Notes: generated from the sequence alone by a model not told the origin. 64,000 nucleotides of DNA from Bacteroidetes bacterium GWB2_32_14 (GCA_001768235.1 MENK01000008.1:124001-188000), one strand, 5' to 3'. Shown: positions 15,454 through 24,604, counted from the stretch's first letter. Made by a program: numbers and translations.

Positions 15454-16812
15454 ATGAAAGAAAAAAGAATTTTACTCATATCTGCTAATCAGCACACGAT
15501 ACCTTACCCGGTTTATCCAATTGGACTGGCCTATATTTCGACCTATTTAAAAGAAAAATTAACCGATTATGATATTCATGTAGTTGATTTAAACCTTTCA
15601 TCAATTGATGATATCAAGAAAAAAATTAACGATTTTAATCCAAAATACATCGGAATTTCATTCAGAAATGTGGATGATGTAAACTCCTACAACCGTGAGT
15701 TTTTTATAAATCATTACAAGTCATTAGTCAATACAATAAGAGAAATTACAAAAGCAGTAATTATTGTTGGAGGATCGGGTTTTTCAATATTCCCCGAACT
15801 CATGTACAAAAGATTAAACCCTGATTTTGGAATTTATGGCGAAGGTGAAGAAAGTATTTTAAAATTGATTAATGCTCTCGATAGTAACTCTGATTACTCG
15901 AACATTAGCCGGCTGATTTATTCTAAAAACGGGAATTGCATTTTTAATAAAAAAGAAAGCTATTTTAGTGATTTATCTTTAGATTTTGATGAAAACATCA
16001 TCGATTTTTATTGGCAAAAAAGCGGGATGTTGAATATTCAAACCAAACGCGGATGCCCCTACAATTGCATATATTGTACATACCCCGTAATTGAAGGGAA
16101 AAAAGTACGAACATTAAATACCGGTAAAATAGTTGAGACTTTAAAAACCCTCTATTATAAAAAAGGTATCGATTATGTATTCTTTACCGACTCGGTTTTT
16201 AACATTAAAAATGATTATAATTACGAACTCGCGGAGAAAATCATTCAAAGTGGGATTAAAATTAAATGGGGCGGGTATTTTACATTCACAAATTTACCTG
16301 AGGATTTATTAGTTCTGCTTAAAAAATCGGGGTTAACGCATATTGAATTTGGTACAGAATCTATTTCAGAAACAAGTTTAAAAAACTATGGTAAAAACTT
16401 TACCGTAAATGATATCCTTGAAAAATCTGCCCTTTGTAATAAACTGGGAATCGATTTTGCCCATTTTTTAATCCTGGGCGGATACGGAGAAACCGATGAA
16501 ACAGTAAACGAAACATTCGAAAATTCAAAAAAAATTGAAAAATCTGTATTTTTCCCATTTGTGGGAATGCGTATTTATCCTGGTACAAAACTTCATGAAT
16601 ATGCTGTTGCTGAAGGAAAAATAAATGCTAATGACGATTTAATTGAGCCAACATATTATATTTCAGATAAAGTTAATTACGATACACTTAAAGAGAGAGC
16701 AAAAAACACAGGCCGTCGATGGGTTTTTCCTGACGAAGACGCCAGTGATGTGATGAATAAATTACGAATGAAAAACAAGAAAGGTCCATTATGGGAATAC
16801 TTGATCATGTAA
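15454..16812 (+). CDS. B12-binding-domain radical SAM enzyme
   Basis: This 452-residue protein has an N-terminal cobalamin-binding-like region ('YPIGLAYISTYL', 'VIIVGGSGFS') and a radical SAM core with C201-x3-C205-x2-C208 in 'KRGCPYNCIYC'. Its stop lies inside the next gene (22-base overlap), and it starts 3 bases after the acyltransferase stop, so translation is probably coupled. The coupled dehydratase suggests it acts on an ACP-bound acyl chain. It is paralogous to the enzyme at 6101 only at the fold level. Confidence 0.87.
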   Translation: MKEKRILLISANQHTIPYPVYPIGLAYISTYLKEKLTDYDIHVVDLNLSSIDDIKKKINDFNPKYIGISFRNVDDVNSYNREFFINHYKSLVNTIREITKAVIIVGGSGFSIFPELMYKRLNPDFGIYGEGEESILKLINALDSNSDYSNISRLIYSKNGNCIFNKKESYFSDLSLDFDENIIDFYWQKSGMLNIQTKRGCPYNCIYCTYPVIEGKKVRTLNTGKIVETLKTLYYKKGIDYVFFTDSVFNIKNDYNYELAEKIIQSGIKIKWGGYFTFTNLPEDLLVLLKKSGLTHIEFGTESISETSLKNYGKNFTVNDILEKSALCNKLGIDFAHFLILGGYGETDETVNETFENSKKIEKSVFFPFVGMRIYPGTKLHEYAVAEGKINANDDLIEPTYYISDKVNYDTLKERAKNTGRRWVFPDEDASDVMNKLRMKNKKGPLWEYLIM

Positions 16813-17234
16813 TTGCTGAAGGAGACATAATATTACAATTCATTCCTCAAAGGCACCCGATGGTTATGGTTGAAAAACTTCATAAAGCCGAAGGAGGCAA
16901 AACTATTAGCAGTTTATCTGTTAAAAAGGATAATATTTTTTGCGAAAATGGATTTATGCAAGAACCCGGTTTAATTGAAAATATTGCTCAAACCGCTGCT
17001 GTTGGCGTGGGTTTTGCATATAGTAACCAGAGCAAAAATATTCCTACAGGATATATTGGAGCTGTTCAAAAATTAAACATTTATAAATTACCGGAAATAA
17101 ATAAAACAATAATTACAGAAGTAAATGTTGAACTCGAAGTTTTTAATACAACACTTATTAACGGTAAAATAACTTGCGAAGATCAAATTATTGCAGAATG
17201 TTCTATGAAAATCTTTCTGGATGAGAAAAAATAA
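16791..17234 (+). CDS. Hotdog-fold 3-hydroxyacyl-ACP dehydratase (ApeP/FabZ-like)
   Basis: This 147-residue protein has 'QRH22PMVMVEKL' and 'QEPGLIE63NIAQTAAVG', matching the FabZ-type His and Glu catalytic pair. It would dehydrate 3-hydroxyacyl-ACP to the trans-enoyl form that builds a polyene. The gene begins inside the radical SAM gene. A second, different hotdog dehydratase is encoded at 36794. Confidence 0.8.
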   Translation: MGILDHVIAEGDIILQFIPQRHPMVMVEKLHKAEGGKTISSLSVKKDNIFCENGFMQEPGLIENIAQTAAVGVGFAYSNQSKNIPTGYIGAVQKLNIYKLPEINKTIITEVNVELEVFNTTLINGKITCEDQIIAECSMKIFLDEKK

Positions 17235-17299
17235 TATTGGTAATAAAATACGAATATTGAGATTTTTTAAACTTGTAACTTTTAACTGAAAACTAAAAT

Positions 17300-17704
17300 A
17301 TGGAAATTGATAAAGTACCACAAGACGAAGGAATCACGGCCGGAATAACCCGCGAAGTACAATATGCAGTCGATGAAAATGGGAAATATGTAAAAACTTT
17401 CAGTAAAGGCTGGGAACCAAAAAATATTGTAAATGAACTTGCATGGAAAGATATTGAAGACAATATGAACCTGGCAAACGAAAGAATATCAGCAGGAAAA
17501 GCAAGCCCTATAATGTATTTTATGGCAAAATGCCAGATGAATGTTGCTTTGTTAGCCGAATATGTTGAAATCCCTAAATGGAAAGTTAAAAGACACTTAA
17601 AACCCCGGGGATTTAAAAAACTTAAACCAGATCAACTGGAGAATTATGCAAAAGTTTTAGGAACTTCTGTTGACGAATTATTAAATTATAAACCTAAGAA
17701 TTAA
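17300..17704 (+). CDS. Small HTH-like partner of BtrH-like protein (copy 2)
   Basis: This 134-residue protein has a helix-turn-helix-like domain at about 69-129 ('NVALLAEYVEIPKWKVKRHLK'). It is homologous to the protein at 9834 (shared 'SP..Y', 'KVK.HLK..GF.K.K', 'L..YA.V'). As in copy 1 it directly precedes a BtrH-like gene, here by 2 bases. The consistent pairing implies a functional link. It may be a DNA-binding regulator or a partner that docks the BtrH-like enzyme. Function unknown. Confidence 0.7.
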   Translation: MEIDKVPQDEGITAGITREVQYAVDENGKYVKTFSKGWEPKNIVNELAWKDIEDNMNLANERISAGKASPIMYFMAKCQMNVALLAEYVEIPKWKVKRHLKPRGFKKLKPDQLENYAKVLGTSVDELLNYKPKN

Positions 17705-17706
17705 AC

Positions 17707-18711
17707 ATGAAACTTGATTTCGAACATATACCTGCTGGTCACTGCGAGAATGGAGTAATTTCCAGTTTATTAAAATACCACGGGCTAAATTTAAGTGAAG
17801 CCATGATATTTGGTATCGGTAGCGGGTACTTTTTTGCATACATGCCTTTTGTAAAAGTAAATGGAATACCATTGGCATCATTTCGCCCGGTACCAGGAAT
17901 GATCTTTGCCCGTGCTGCAAAACGATTAGGTATAAAAATGAAAAAACAATCTTTTAGAAAACAGCCTAAAAGAGCCATGGACGAATTAGATAAAGTTCTG
18001 GAAAAAAAACTCCCAGTCGGAGTTCAGGCAGGTGTGTTTCATTTATCCTACTTCCCTCCTGCTTACAGGTTTCATTTTAATGCGCATAACTTGACTGTTT
18101 ATGGAAAGGAAGGCGATACTTACTTTATAAGCGACCCTGTTATGGAATATCCAACAACACTAACTTATGAAGAACTAAAAAAGGTTAGATTTGCAAAAGG
18201 GCCATTAAGTCCAAATGGAAAAATGTATTACCCGATAGAAATACCAAAAGAAATTGACTTAAAATCAGCTATTCACAAAGGAATTAAACAAACAGCTGAT
18301 TGGATGCTAACTATTCCGGTACCTTTATTTGGAGTAAAAGGAATACGATACCTTTCAAAAAGATTAAGAAAATGGCCCGAAAAACTTGGCCCGAAAAAAG
18401 CAGCCGCATATCTTGCTCAAATGGTACGTATGTTAGAAGAAATTGGAACTGGTGGTGCCGGGTTCCGTTTTATCTATGCAGCATTCTTGCAGGAAGTTGC
18501 TGAAATAATGCAGGATCAACGATATTTTGAATTATCAAAAGATATGACCAAAATTGGAGATAAATGGAGAACATTCTCCTCATTAGCCGCAAAAACATGT
18601 AAAGGCAGGTCTTCTGATCCTGACGGGTACAATACCGTTGCTAACTTAATGTTAGAAATCGCTGATGATGAAGAGAAATTTTTTATTGAATTAAAGAAAT
18701 TAATAAGCTAA
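17707..18711 (+). CDS. BtrH-like acyltransferase/peptidase-fold protein (copy 2)
   Basis: This 334-residue protein has the BtrH N-terminal signature 'AGHC13ENGVISSLLKYHGLNLSE', 'FGIGSG' and 'NAH127NLTVYGKEGD', with Asp143, giving the same Cys-His-Asp set as the copy at 8821. The DUF4872-like C-terminal half contains 'IGTGGAGFRFIYAAFLQEVAE', very like 'GTGGAGFRFMYATFLRQAAQ' in copy 1. It probably transfers or releases an ACP-bound acyl group. It overlaps the ABC ATPase gene by one base, so product transfer and export may be coupled. Confidence 0.82.
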   Translation: MKLDFEHIPAGHCENGVISSLLKYHGLNLSEAMIFGIGSGYFFAYMPFVKVNGIPLASFRPVPGMIFARAAKRLGIKMKKQSFRKQPKRAMDELDKVLEKKLPVGVQAGVFHLSYFPPAYRFHFNAHNLTVYGKEGDTYFISDPVMEYPTTLTYEELKKVRFAKGPLSPNGKMYYPIEIPKEIDLKSAIHKGIKQTADWMLTIPVPLFGVKGIRYLSKRLRKWPEKLGPKKAAAYLAQMVRMLEEIGTGGAGFRFIYAAFLQEVAEIMQDQRYFELSKDMTKIGDKWRTFSSLAAKTCKGRSSDPDGYNTVANLMLEIADDEEKFFIELKKLIS

Positions 18712-19469
18712 TGCACGAAAATCAACCAATTATTGAGATTAAGCATTTAACGAAGATATATAGAGGTTCAAATAAACCGGCTATTGATAATATAAGCCTT
18801 GATATTCAACCCGGGGAGATATATGGTTTGTTAGGCCCCAATGGTGCAGGAAAAACAACAACCATCTCGATCCTTTGCGGATTGTTTAACCCAACTTCCG
18901 GTAATGTTTTTATCGATGGAAAAGACTATACCCATTCGGCCGAAAGTATTAAAAGTATTATTGGTGTTGTACCTCAGGATATTGCTTTATATCCTTCGCT
19001 TACAGCTAAAGAAAATCTTACTTTTTTTGGACATCTGTACGGGTTAAAAGGCAAATACCTTAGAAGCAGGATTAATGAATGCCTCGAATTATTTGGATTA
19101 GAAAAAAATGCCAACCGTAAAATAAAAACCTATTCGGGAGGTATGAAACGCAGAATAAACCTGATTGCAGGTATTTTACATAAACCTAAAATTATTTTTT
19201 TAGACGAACCTACTGTCGGAGTTGATGTACAGTCAAGAAATGTAATTTTAGAACATCTTCGAAATATAAATAAAGAAGGTACTACTATAATTTATACTTC
19301 GCATTATATGGAAGAAGCTGAAAATTTTTGTACCCGTGTGGCTATTATAGATCAGGGTAATATAATAACCGAAGGAAAACCAAAAGATTTAATAAATAGC
19401 AAAAAAGAATATACAGATCTTGAAAGTATTTTCTTGCAATTAACAGGTAAAGCGCTACGCGACGAATAA
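18711..19469 (+). CDS. ABC transporter ATP-binding protein
   Basis: This 252-residue ATPase has Walker A 'GPNGAGKTT' (42-50), signature 'YSGGMKRR' and Walker B 'IIFLDEPTVGVD'. It resembles the drug- and lipid-export subfamily (DrrA/NodI type). It overlaps the BtrH-like gene by one base and precedes an ABC-2 permease by 13 bases. Together they should form an exporter for a product of this operon, or a lipid flippase. Confidence 0.93.
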   Translation: MHENQPIIEIKHLTKIYRGSNKPAIDNISLDIQPGEIYGLLGPNGAGKTTTISILCGLFNPTSGNVFIDGKDYTHSAESIKSIIGVVPQDIALYPSLTAKENLTFFGHLYGLKGKYLRSRINECLELFGLEKNANRKIKTYSGGMKRRINLIAGILHKPKIIFLDEPTVGVDVQSRNVILEHLRNINKEGTTIIYTSHYMEEAENFCTRVAIIDQGNIITEGKPKDLINSKKEYTDLESIFLQLTGKALRDE

Positions 19470-19482
19470 AAAACGATAAATT

Positions 19483-20766
19483 ATGCTACGACTATTATCA
19501 TCAATATATAAAGAATTTCTTGTTTTAATAAGAGACCGGGCAGGATTAGCAATTCTGTTTCTAATGCCCCTGGTACTTATTCTTATTATGACACTTATTC
19601 AGGATGCTACTTTTAAAACAGTTAAAGATGCTAACATCTCAATGATTCTGGTTAATAACGACCGCGACAGTTTGGGTGAAGCAATCCGGGAAGGATTAAT
19701 TGAATCGAAATTTTTCGAAATTGTTGAAGAACTCGATGGTAAAAAGATTACCGAAGAAATGGCCAAAGAAGCTGTTGCTCAGGGTAAATACAAGATTGGA
19801 ATAATTATTCCTGAAAGAGCAACCGAAGCTATTCGTGGAAATGTAAATGCTTTAATAAATAAATCTTTTAAAACATTTGATGTTCCCGGGGTTAAAAAAA
19901 GAACTAAAAAAAGTACAATAGATATCATCATTTATATTGACCCGGCAACCAGCTATTCATTTAAAAATTCGGTAATGAGTTCTTTAAAAGAATTCACATC
20001 GCAACTTGAAATAAAAATGTTCTTCAAAAATTTCTCGCTTGCTTTAGCCGATATGTTTCCCGATCAAAAAGCTGTTGAATTTGAGAGTTTCGAAACTATT
20101 AAATACAAAGAAATATACGCGTCAACAACGAATTCAGAAATACTTCCAAATTCAGTACAACACAATGTACCCGCGTGGACCATGTTTGCCATGTTTTTTA
20201 TTGTTCTCCCGCTTGCAGGAAATATTATAAAAGAACGAGATGAAGGAAGTGCTTTTCGTTTAAAAACAATGCCCGGATCGTATGTTACTGTCATGTTCAG
20301 TAAGATTTTAATTTTTCTGGTTGTTTCGTTTTTACAGTTTTTATTGATGTTGATGGTAGGATTATATGTTTTACCTGCAATGGGTTTACCTCAACTGGAA
20401 ATTGGCCCCCATAAAATTGCACTTGCTTTATTAGCCATTTCATCAGGTTTAGCTGCAACAGGTTTGGGAGTTGCTATTGGTACAATTGCAACTACACATG
20501 AGCAATCATCAACATTTGGAGCAGTTTTAATTATTATTTTTGCTGCTCTCGGTGGTATCTGGGTGCCAATATATGTTATGCCACATACCATGAGAATATT
20601 CAGCCAGTTTTCTCCATTAAACTGGGGATTAAGTGGATTTTATGATATTTTCCTTAGAAATGGGGATATACTTACCGTTCTTCCGGAAATAGTAAAACTC
20701 CTGTTGTTTTTTGCAGTTATGTTAATGATTGCTATTGGCTATAATAAGTTGCACAGGACAAAATAA
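19483..20766 (+). CDS. ABC-2 type permease
   Basis: This 427-residue inner-membrane protein has one N-terminal membrane helix, a long extracytoplasmic loop (about 50-220) and five C-terminal helices from about 230, the YhfD/DrrB-like ABC-2 layout. It pairs with the ATPase 13 bases upstream. The big periplasmic domain is typical of Bacteroidota ABC-2 permeases. The transcript probably ends in the 109-base gap that follows. Confidence 0.9.
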   Translation: MLRLLSSIYKEFLVLIRDRAGLAILFLMPLVLILIMTLIQDATFKTVKDANISMILVNNDRDSLGEAIREGLIESKFFEIVEELDGKKITEEMAKEAVAQGKYKIGIIIPERATEAIRGNVNALINKSFKTFDVPGVKKRTKKSTIDIIIYIDPATSYSFKNSVMSSLKEFTSQLEIKMFFKNFSLALADMFPDQKAVEFESFETIKYKEIYASTTNSEILPNSVQHNVPAWTMFAMFFIVLPLAGNIIKERDEGSAFRLKTMPGSYVTVMFSKILIFLVVSFLQFLLMLMVGLYVLPAMGLPQLEIGPHKIALALLAISSGLAATGLGVAIGTIATTHEQSSTFGAVLIIIFAALGGIWVPIYVMPHTMRIFSQFSPLNWGLSGFYDIFLRNGDILTVLPEIVKLLLFFAVMLMIAIGYNKLHRTK

Positions 20767-20845
20767 TCAATTGATACAATATCAAAGATTTGACTATCAA
20801 TTTTAAAAACATAATAAAAATCACAAATTAAAAATATTAAAAGAT

Positions 20846-20853
20846 TAATTTTG
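20846..20853 (+). promoter_or_regulatory. -7 box before the thioesterase operon
   Basis: TAATTTTG fits TAnnTTTG and lies 22 bases before the TTG start of the thioesterase gene. No clear -33 element was found. It suggests a separate transcript for the ketosynthase block. Confidence 0.4.
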
Positions 20854-20875
20854 CAACCTACTAAAAATAAAAAAA

Positions 20876-21304
20876 TTGAAGAATAAACAACTGGTTCACA
20901 AAACCGAAACCATTATACGATTTAGTGAAGTAGATTCAATGGGAATTGTTTGGCACGGCAATTATGCAAAATTTTTCGAAGATGGACGTGAAGACTTTGG
21001 AAAAGCATTCGGTATAAGCTACCTCGATGTTTACGCCAATAACCATTTAACTCCATTGGTAAAACTTACTTTTGATTATAAACTGCCTCTTGAATATGGC
21101 GATACAGCTATAATTGAAACACGTTACATCGATCACGATGCTGCAAAAATTCATTTTGAATATACCATATACAATAAAAAAAATAACAAAGTTTGCGCAA
21201 CAGGCGAAAGCATCCAGGTATTTATCGATTTAAACCGGGAACTGATGCTTACTCCTCCTCAGTTTTTTATTGACTGGAAAAAGAAAATGGGTTTAATTGA
21301 GTAA
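20876..21304 (+). CDS. 4-hydroxybenzoyl-CoA thioesterase-fold protein (YbgC/FadM type)
   Basis: This 142-residue hotdog thioesterase has the family motif 'EVDSMGIVWHGNYAKFFEDGRE' with the catalytic Asp. It starts at TTG; no ATG is suitable because the motif begins only about 14 residues in. It would release or edit acyl- or aryl-ACP/CoA intermediates; aryl-polyene clusters carry comparable thioesterases (ApeF/ApeK type). It lies 12 bases before a ketosynthase gene and is probably co-transcribed with it. Confidence 0.82.
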   Translation: MKNKQLVHKTETIIRFSEVDSMGIVWHGNYAKFFEDGREDFGKAFGISYLDVYANNHLTPLVKLTFDYKLPLEYGDTAIIETRYIDHDAAKIHFEYTIYNKKNNKVCATGESIQVFIDLNRELMLTPPQFFIDWKKKMGLIE

Positions 21305-21316
21305 ACAAAATTAAAA

Positions 21317-22477
21317 ATGAACACGATCTATACTTTAACTGATAATATTATTACTTCACTGGGTTTTACTACTGAATCAAATTTCAATTCATTAAAAAAT
21401 GGTATTTCAGGTATAGCACAAACTTTCGATCCAAAGATTACTCAAACACCCATGTTTACCTCGTTAATCGATTCTGAAATGTTAAAAAACGAGTTTACTC
21501 AATATGGCGACAGGGTTGATTATACGCGGCTTGAACAAATGATGATTTTATCGATTTCTAAAGCACTTAAACAAACAAATATCGATACAAAATCAGGGAA
21601 TACAATTTTTCTTTTTTCATCAACAAAAGGCAATATCGATCTCCTCGAAAACAGAAGGCAGAATTTCAGCCGGGAAAGAATAAATTTATGGGCATTGGCT
21701 GATGAAGTATGCAGGTTTTTTAAAAACCCCGTTAAACCGGTAATAATATCAAATGCCTGCATTTCGGGCGTTTCTGCAATTATAACAGCAGCCCATCTAC
21801 TTCAGGAAAATAAGTATTCCAATGCAATAGTTTGTGGCGGAGATATCATTTCAGAATTTACTCCATCCGGATTTCAATCATTTAAAGCCATAAGCAGTAA
21901 TCCTTGCAAGCCATTCGATGCTTCCCGCGATGGAATTACCCTTGGTGAAGGCGTTGGAACACTCATATTAACATCAAATAAAAATCTTGTTACAGAAAAA
22001 AACCCAATAATATTCAGAGGGGGTTCAAACAGTAATGATGCAAACCATATTTCAGGCCCATCAAGAACCGGAGACGGGTTGTTTTTCGCTATCCAAAATG
22101 CATTAATTGAAGCCGGAAAAGAAAACAAAAACATTGACTATATTTCTGCACATGGTACTGCAACTCAGTATAATGATGAGATGGAAGCCAAAGCGATTGC
22201 GCTTGCCGGCCTGGAAGATGTTCCTGTTAACAGCCTGAAAGCATACTGGGGCCATACACTGGGTGCCGCCGGGATTATTGAATGTATTGCTGGAATACAT
22301 TCAATAAAAGAAAAATGTATTATTCAATCATTAGGATATCACGATTTGGGAGTAAGTGTACCTCTTCATATTATTACTAAATTTGAAAATAAAGAAATAA
22401 AAAATTTCATCAAAACGGCTTCCGGTTTTGGAGGATGCAATGCTGCTGTTTATTTCTCAGAACTTAATGCCGATTAA
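21317..22477 (+). CDS. Beta-ketoacyl-ACP synthase (FabF-like) 2
   Basis: This 386-residue ketosynthase has C148 in 'SNACISGVSA', H279 in 'SAHGTATQYND' and H313 in 'YWGHTLGAAG', so the catalytic set is intact. It is shorter than typical FabF and the N-terminal part is divergent, as in aryl-polyene ApeO/ApeR-type enzymes. It is 9 bases before a half-length ketosynthase-like gene, perhaps its partner. Confidence 0.87.
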   Translation: MNTIYTLTDNIITSLGFTTESNFNSLKNGISGIAQTFDPKITQTPMFTSLIDSEMLKNEFTQYGDRVDYTRLEQMMILSISKALKQTNIDTKSGNTIFLFSSTKGNIDLLENRRQNFSRERINLWALADEVCRFFKNPVKPVIISNACISGVSAIITAAHLLQENKYSNAIVCGGDIISEFTPSGFQSFKAISSNPCKPFDASRDGITLGEGVGTLILTSNKNLVTEKNPIIFRGGSNSNDANHISGPSRTGDGLFFAIQNALIEAGKENKNIDYISAHGTATQYNDEMEAKAIALAGLEDVPVNSLKAYWGHTLGAAGIIECIAGIHSIKEKCIIQSLGYHDLGVSVPLHIITKFENKEIKNFIKTASGFGGCNAAVYFSELNAD

Positions 22478-22486
22478 AAGACCAAA

Positions 22487-23125
22487 ATGGAAAATTGTAT
22501 AACCAAATATTGTATTATTAATCCGGAAGAAGTTATTGTTGACGGTAATATTGAATATAAAAATACCGATGGGAATCCATTTGGAGAGTTCATGAAATCT
22601 GTTTACAGGCATTTTGACATAAAATATCCCAAATATTTTAAAATGGATAATCTCTGCAAAATTGCTTTTATAGCTTCAGAAATTATCCTAAAAGATAATG
22701 AAAAAATTAAAGAAACAGCTCCAAACAAAATTGGGGTAATATTACAGAATTCTCATTCAACAATTGATACAGATACTGAATATGCCGCTACAATTATTGA
22801 TAAATCAAATTATTTTCCAAGCCCTGCCATTTTTGTTTATACATTACCCAATGTAATGATTGGCGAAATTTGCATTCGGAATAAATTCCAGGGCGAAAAT
22901 ACCTGTTTTATTTCTAAAGAGTTTGACATTGAATTTATTTCTGATTATGTTAATAACCTTATGGATTCAGGGAAAATTGATAAATGTATTGCGGGATGGG
23001 CTGATTATGTTGAAAACAATTACAAAACAATGATATTTTTAGTCGAAAAAATTAACGAAAATCAAAAAGATAATATTAGTTTTAAACCGGAAAATTTAAA
23101 GAAAATAATTAAACAAGGGGAATAA
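22487..23125 (+). CDS. Half-length ketosynthase-like protein, likely catalytically inactive
   Basis: This 212-residue protein matches only the N-terminal half of a ketosynthase ('FVYTLPNVMIGEICIRNKFQGENTC', comparable to the 'ALPN...IRFGLKGPN' region). The nucleophile Cys region aligns with 'FISKE145FD', putting Glu at the active site, and both C-terminal His motifs are absent. It may pair with the neighbouring full-length ketosynthase as a structural or chain-length subunit. The family is known as short ketosynthase-like proteins in pigment clusters; alignment is by eye. Confidence 0.6.
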   Translation: MENCITKYCIINPEEVIVDGNIEYKNTDGNPFGEFMKSVYRHFDIKYPKYFKMDNLCKIAFIASEIILKDNEKIKETAPNKIGVILQNSHSTIDTDTEYAATIIDKSNYFPSPAIFVYTLPNVMIGEICIRNKFQGENTCFISKEFDIEFISDYVNNLMDSGKIDKCIAGWADYVENNYKTMIFLVEKINENQKDNISFKPENLKKIIKQGE

Positions 23126-23127
23126 AA

Positions 23128-23382
23128 ATGGAAGCATTAATTCACAAAATTAAAGAACAAGTAATTGAAGTATTGAACCTGGAAGAAATTGAACCACAAG
23201 ATATAGACACCGATGCTCCACTTTTTGGAGATGGATTAGGACTTGATTCAATTGATGCTTTGGAGTTAATCGTTTTGCTCGAAAAACATTACGGAATAAA
23301 AATTGAAGACCCTAAAGACGGGAAGAAAATCTTTTATTCAATTCGTACAATTGCCGAATATATCGAAGCTCATAAAAATTAA
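23128..23382 (+). CDS. Acyl carrier protein
   Basis: This 84-residue ACP has 'LFGDGLGLDS41IDALELIVLLEKHYG'. It begins 2 bases after the ketosynthase-like gene and precedes another ketosynthase. Its pantetheine region is nearly the same as in the ACP at 8534, suggesting a shared set of partner enzymes for the two carriers. Confidence 0.92.
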   Translation: MEALIHKIKEQVIEVLNLEEIEPQDIDTDAPLFGDGLGLDSIDALELIVLLEKHYGIKIEDPKDGKKIFYSIRTIAEYIEAHKN

Positions 23383-23403
23383 CATTTAAGAGGAATATTG
23401 TTA

Positions 23404-24603
23404 ATGTCAAAAAGGATTTTTGTTACCGGGATTGGAATAATTTCGGGAATAGGTAATAATATTGAAGAAACATTACAATCAATACTTGATGGAAAAACAG
23501 GTGTTGGTAAAATTACACACCTCGAAACATTTCATAAAGATACCATACCTGTTTCTGAAGTTAAATATTCCAACGAAGAATTAATTGAATTGATGGGATT
23601 AAATAAAAAAGATCCCTTTACCCGGGCAACACTCATGGGAATTGTTGCAGCAGATGAAGCTGTTAAAAGTGCAGGAATAAAAAACATTAACGATTACAGA
23701 ACCGGTGTTATTTCAGGAACAACTGTTGGAGGAATGGATAAGAGCGAGCAATTCTACCACGATTTTCTAACTGCAGGTGAACATATTGAATATATCGAAT
23801 CGCACGATTGTGGCGACAGCACTGAGCGTATTGCCGATTATGTTGGGGTAAAAGACTTTGTCTCAACAACCAGTACTGCATGTTCATCGGCTGCAAATTC
23901 AATTATGTTTGGTGCCCGGTTAATCAAAAATAACCGTCTCGACAGGGTTATTGCAGGCGGAACAGAATCCCTTACAAAATATCACCTGAATGGATTTAAT
24001 ACATTGATGATTCTCGACAGGGAACAATGTAAACCTTTTGATGAAAACCGCAAAGGGTTAAACCTTGGCGAAGGTGCTGCTTTCGTGGTTCTTGAATCTG
24101 AAGATATCGTGAGAGAAACAGGTAAAAAAGTTTTCTGCGAACTGACTGGTTATGGAAATGCATGTGAGGCATTTCATCAAACCGCATCAACACCGGAAGG
24201 TAAAGGTGCATACCTGGCTATGAAAAAAGCTCTCGACCGCAGCGGTTTAAAGCCTGAACAAATTGATTATATCAATGCACATGGAACAGGTACTGAAAAT
24301 AATGATATTTCAGAAGGAAGAGCTATTGAAACACTTTTTGGAAAAACACCTCCTCCTGTAAGTTCAACAAAATCATTTACCGGGCATACAACCAGTGCAG
24401 CAGGTGCTATTGAAGCCGTATTATCTGTATTGGCAATTCAGCATAATCTCATCTATCCGAATATGAATTTTAATCAGCAAATGAAAGAACTCAGCTTTAG
24501 GCCTGTTACCGAATTGCTGACAAATGTAAAAGTTGATCATGTTTTATCAAACTCATTCGGATTTGGCGGAAATAATTCTGCATTAATTTTTTCAAGGTAT
24601 TAG
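23404..24603 (+). CDS. Beta-ketoacyl-ACP synthase (FabF-like) 3
   Basis: This 399-residue ketosynthase has C160 in 'TSTACSSAAN', H293 in 'NAHGTGTEN' and H328 in 'STKSFTGHTTSAAG'. A TTG two codons upstream (23398) is possible, but ATG at 23404 gives 'MSKRIFVTGIG', the family start. It lies 1 base before a nucleophile-less ketosynthase-like gene, an arrangement like the alpha/beta (KS/CLF) pairs of type II polyketide and aryl-polyene systems. Confidence 0.92.
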   Translation: MSKRIFVTGIGIISGIGNNIEETLQSILDGKTGVGKITHLETFHKDTIPVSEVKYSNEELIELMGLNKKDPFTRATLMGIVAADEAVKSAGIKNINDYRTGVISGTTVGGMDKSEQFYHDFLTAGEHIEYIESHDCGDSTERIADYVGVKDFVSTTSTACSSAANSIMFGARLIKNNRLDRVIAGGTESLTKYHLNGFNTLMILDREQCKPFDENRKGLNLGEGAAFVVLESEDIVRETGKKVFCELTGYGNACEAFHQTASTPEGKGAYLAMKKALDRSGLKPEQIDYINAHGTGTENNDISEGRAIETLFGKTPPPVSSTKSFTGHTTSAAGAIEAVLSVLAIQHNLIYPNMNFNQQMKELSFRPVTELLTNVKVDHVLSNSFGFGGNNSALIFSRY

Positions 24604-24604
24604 T

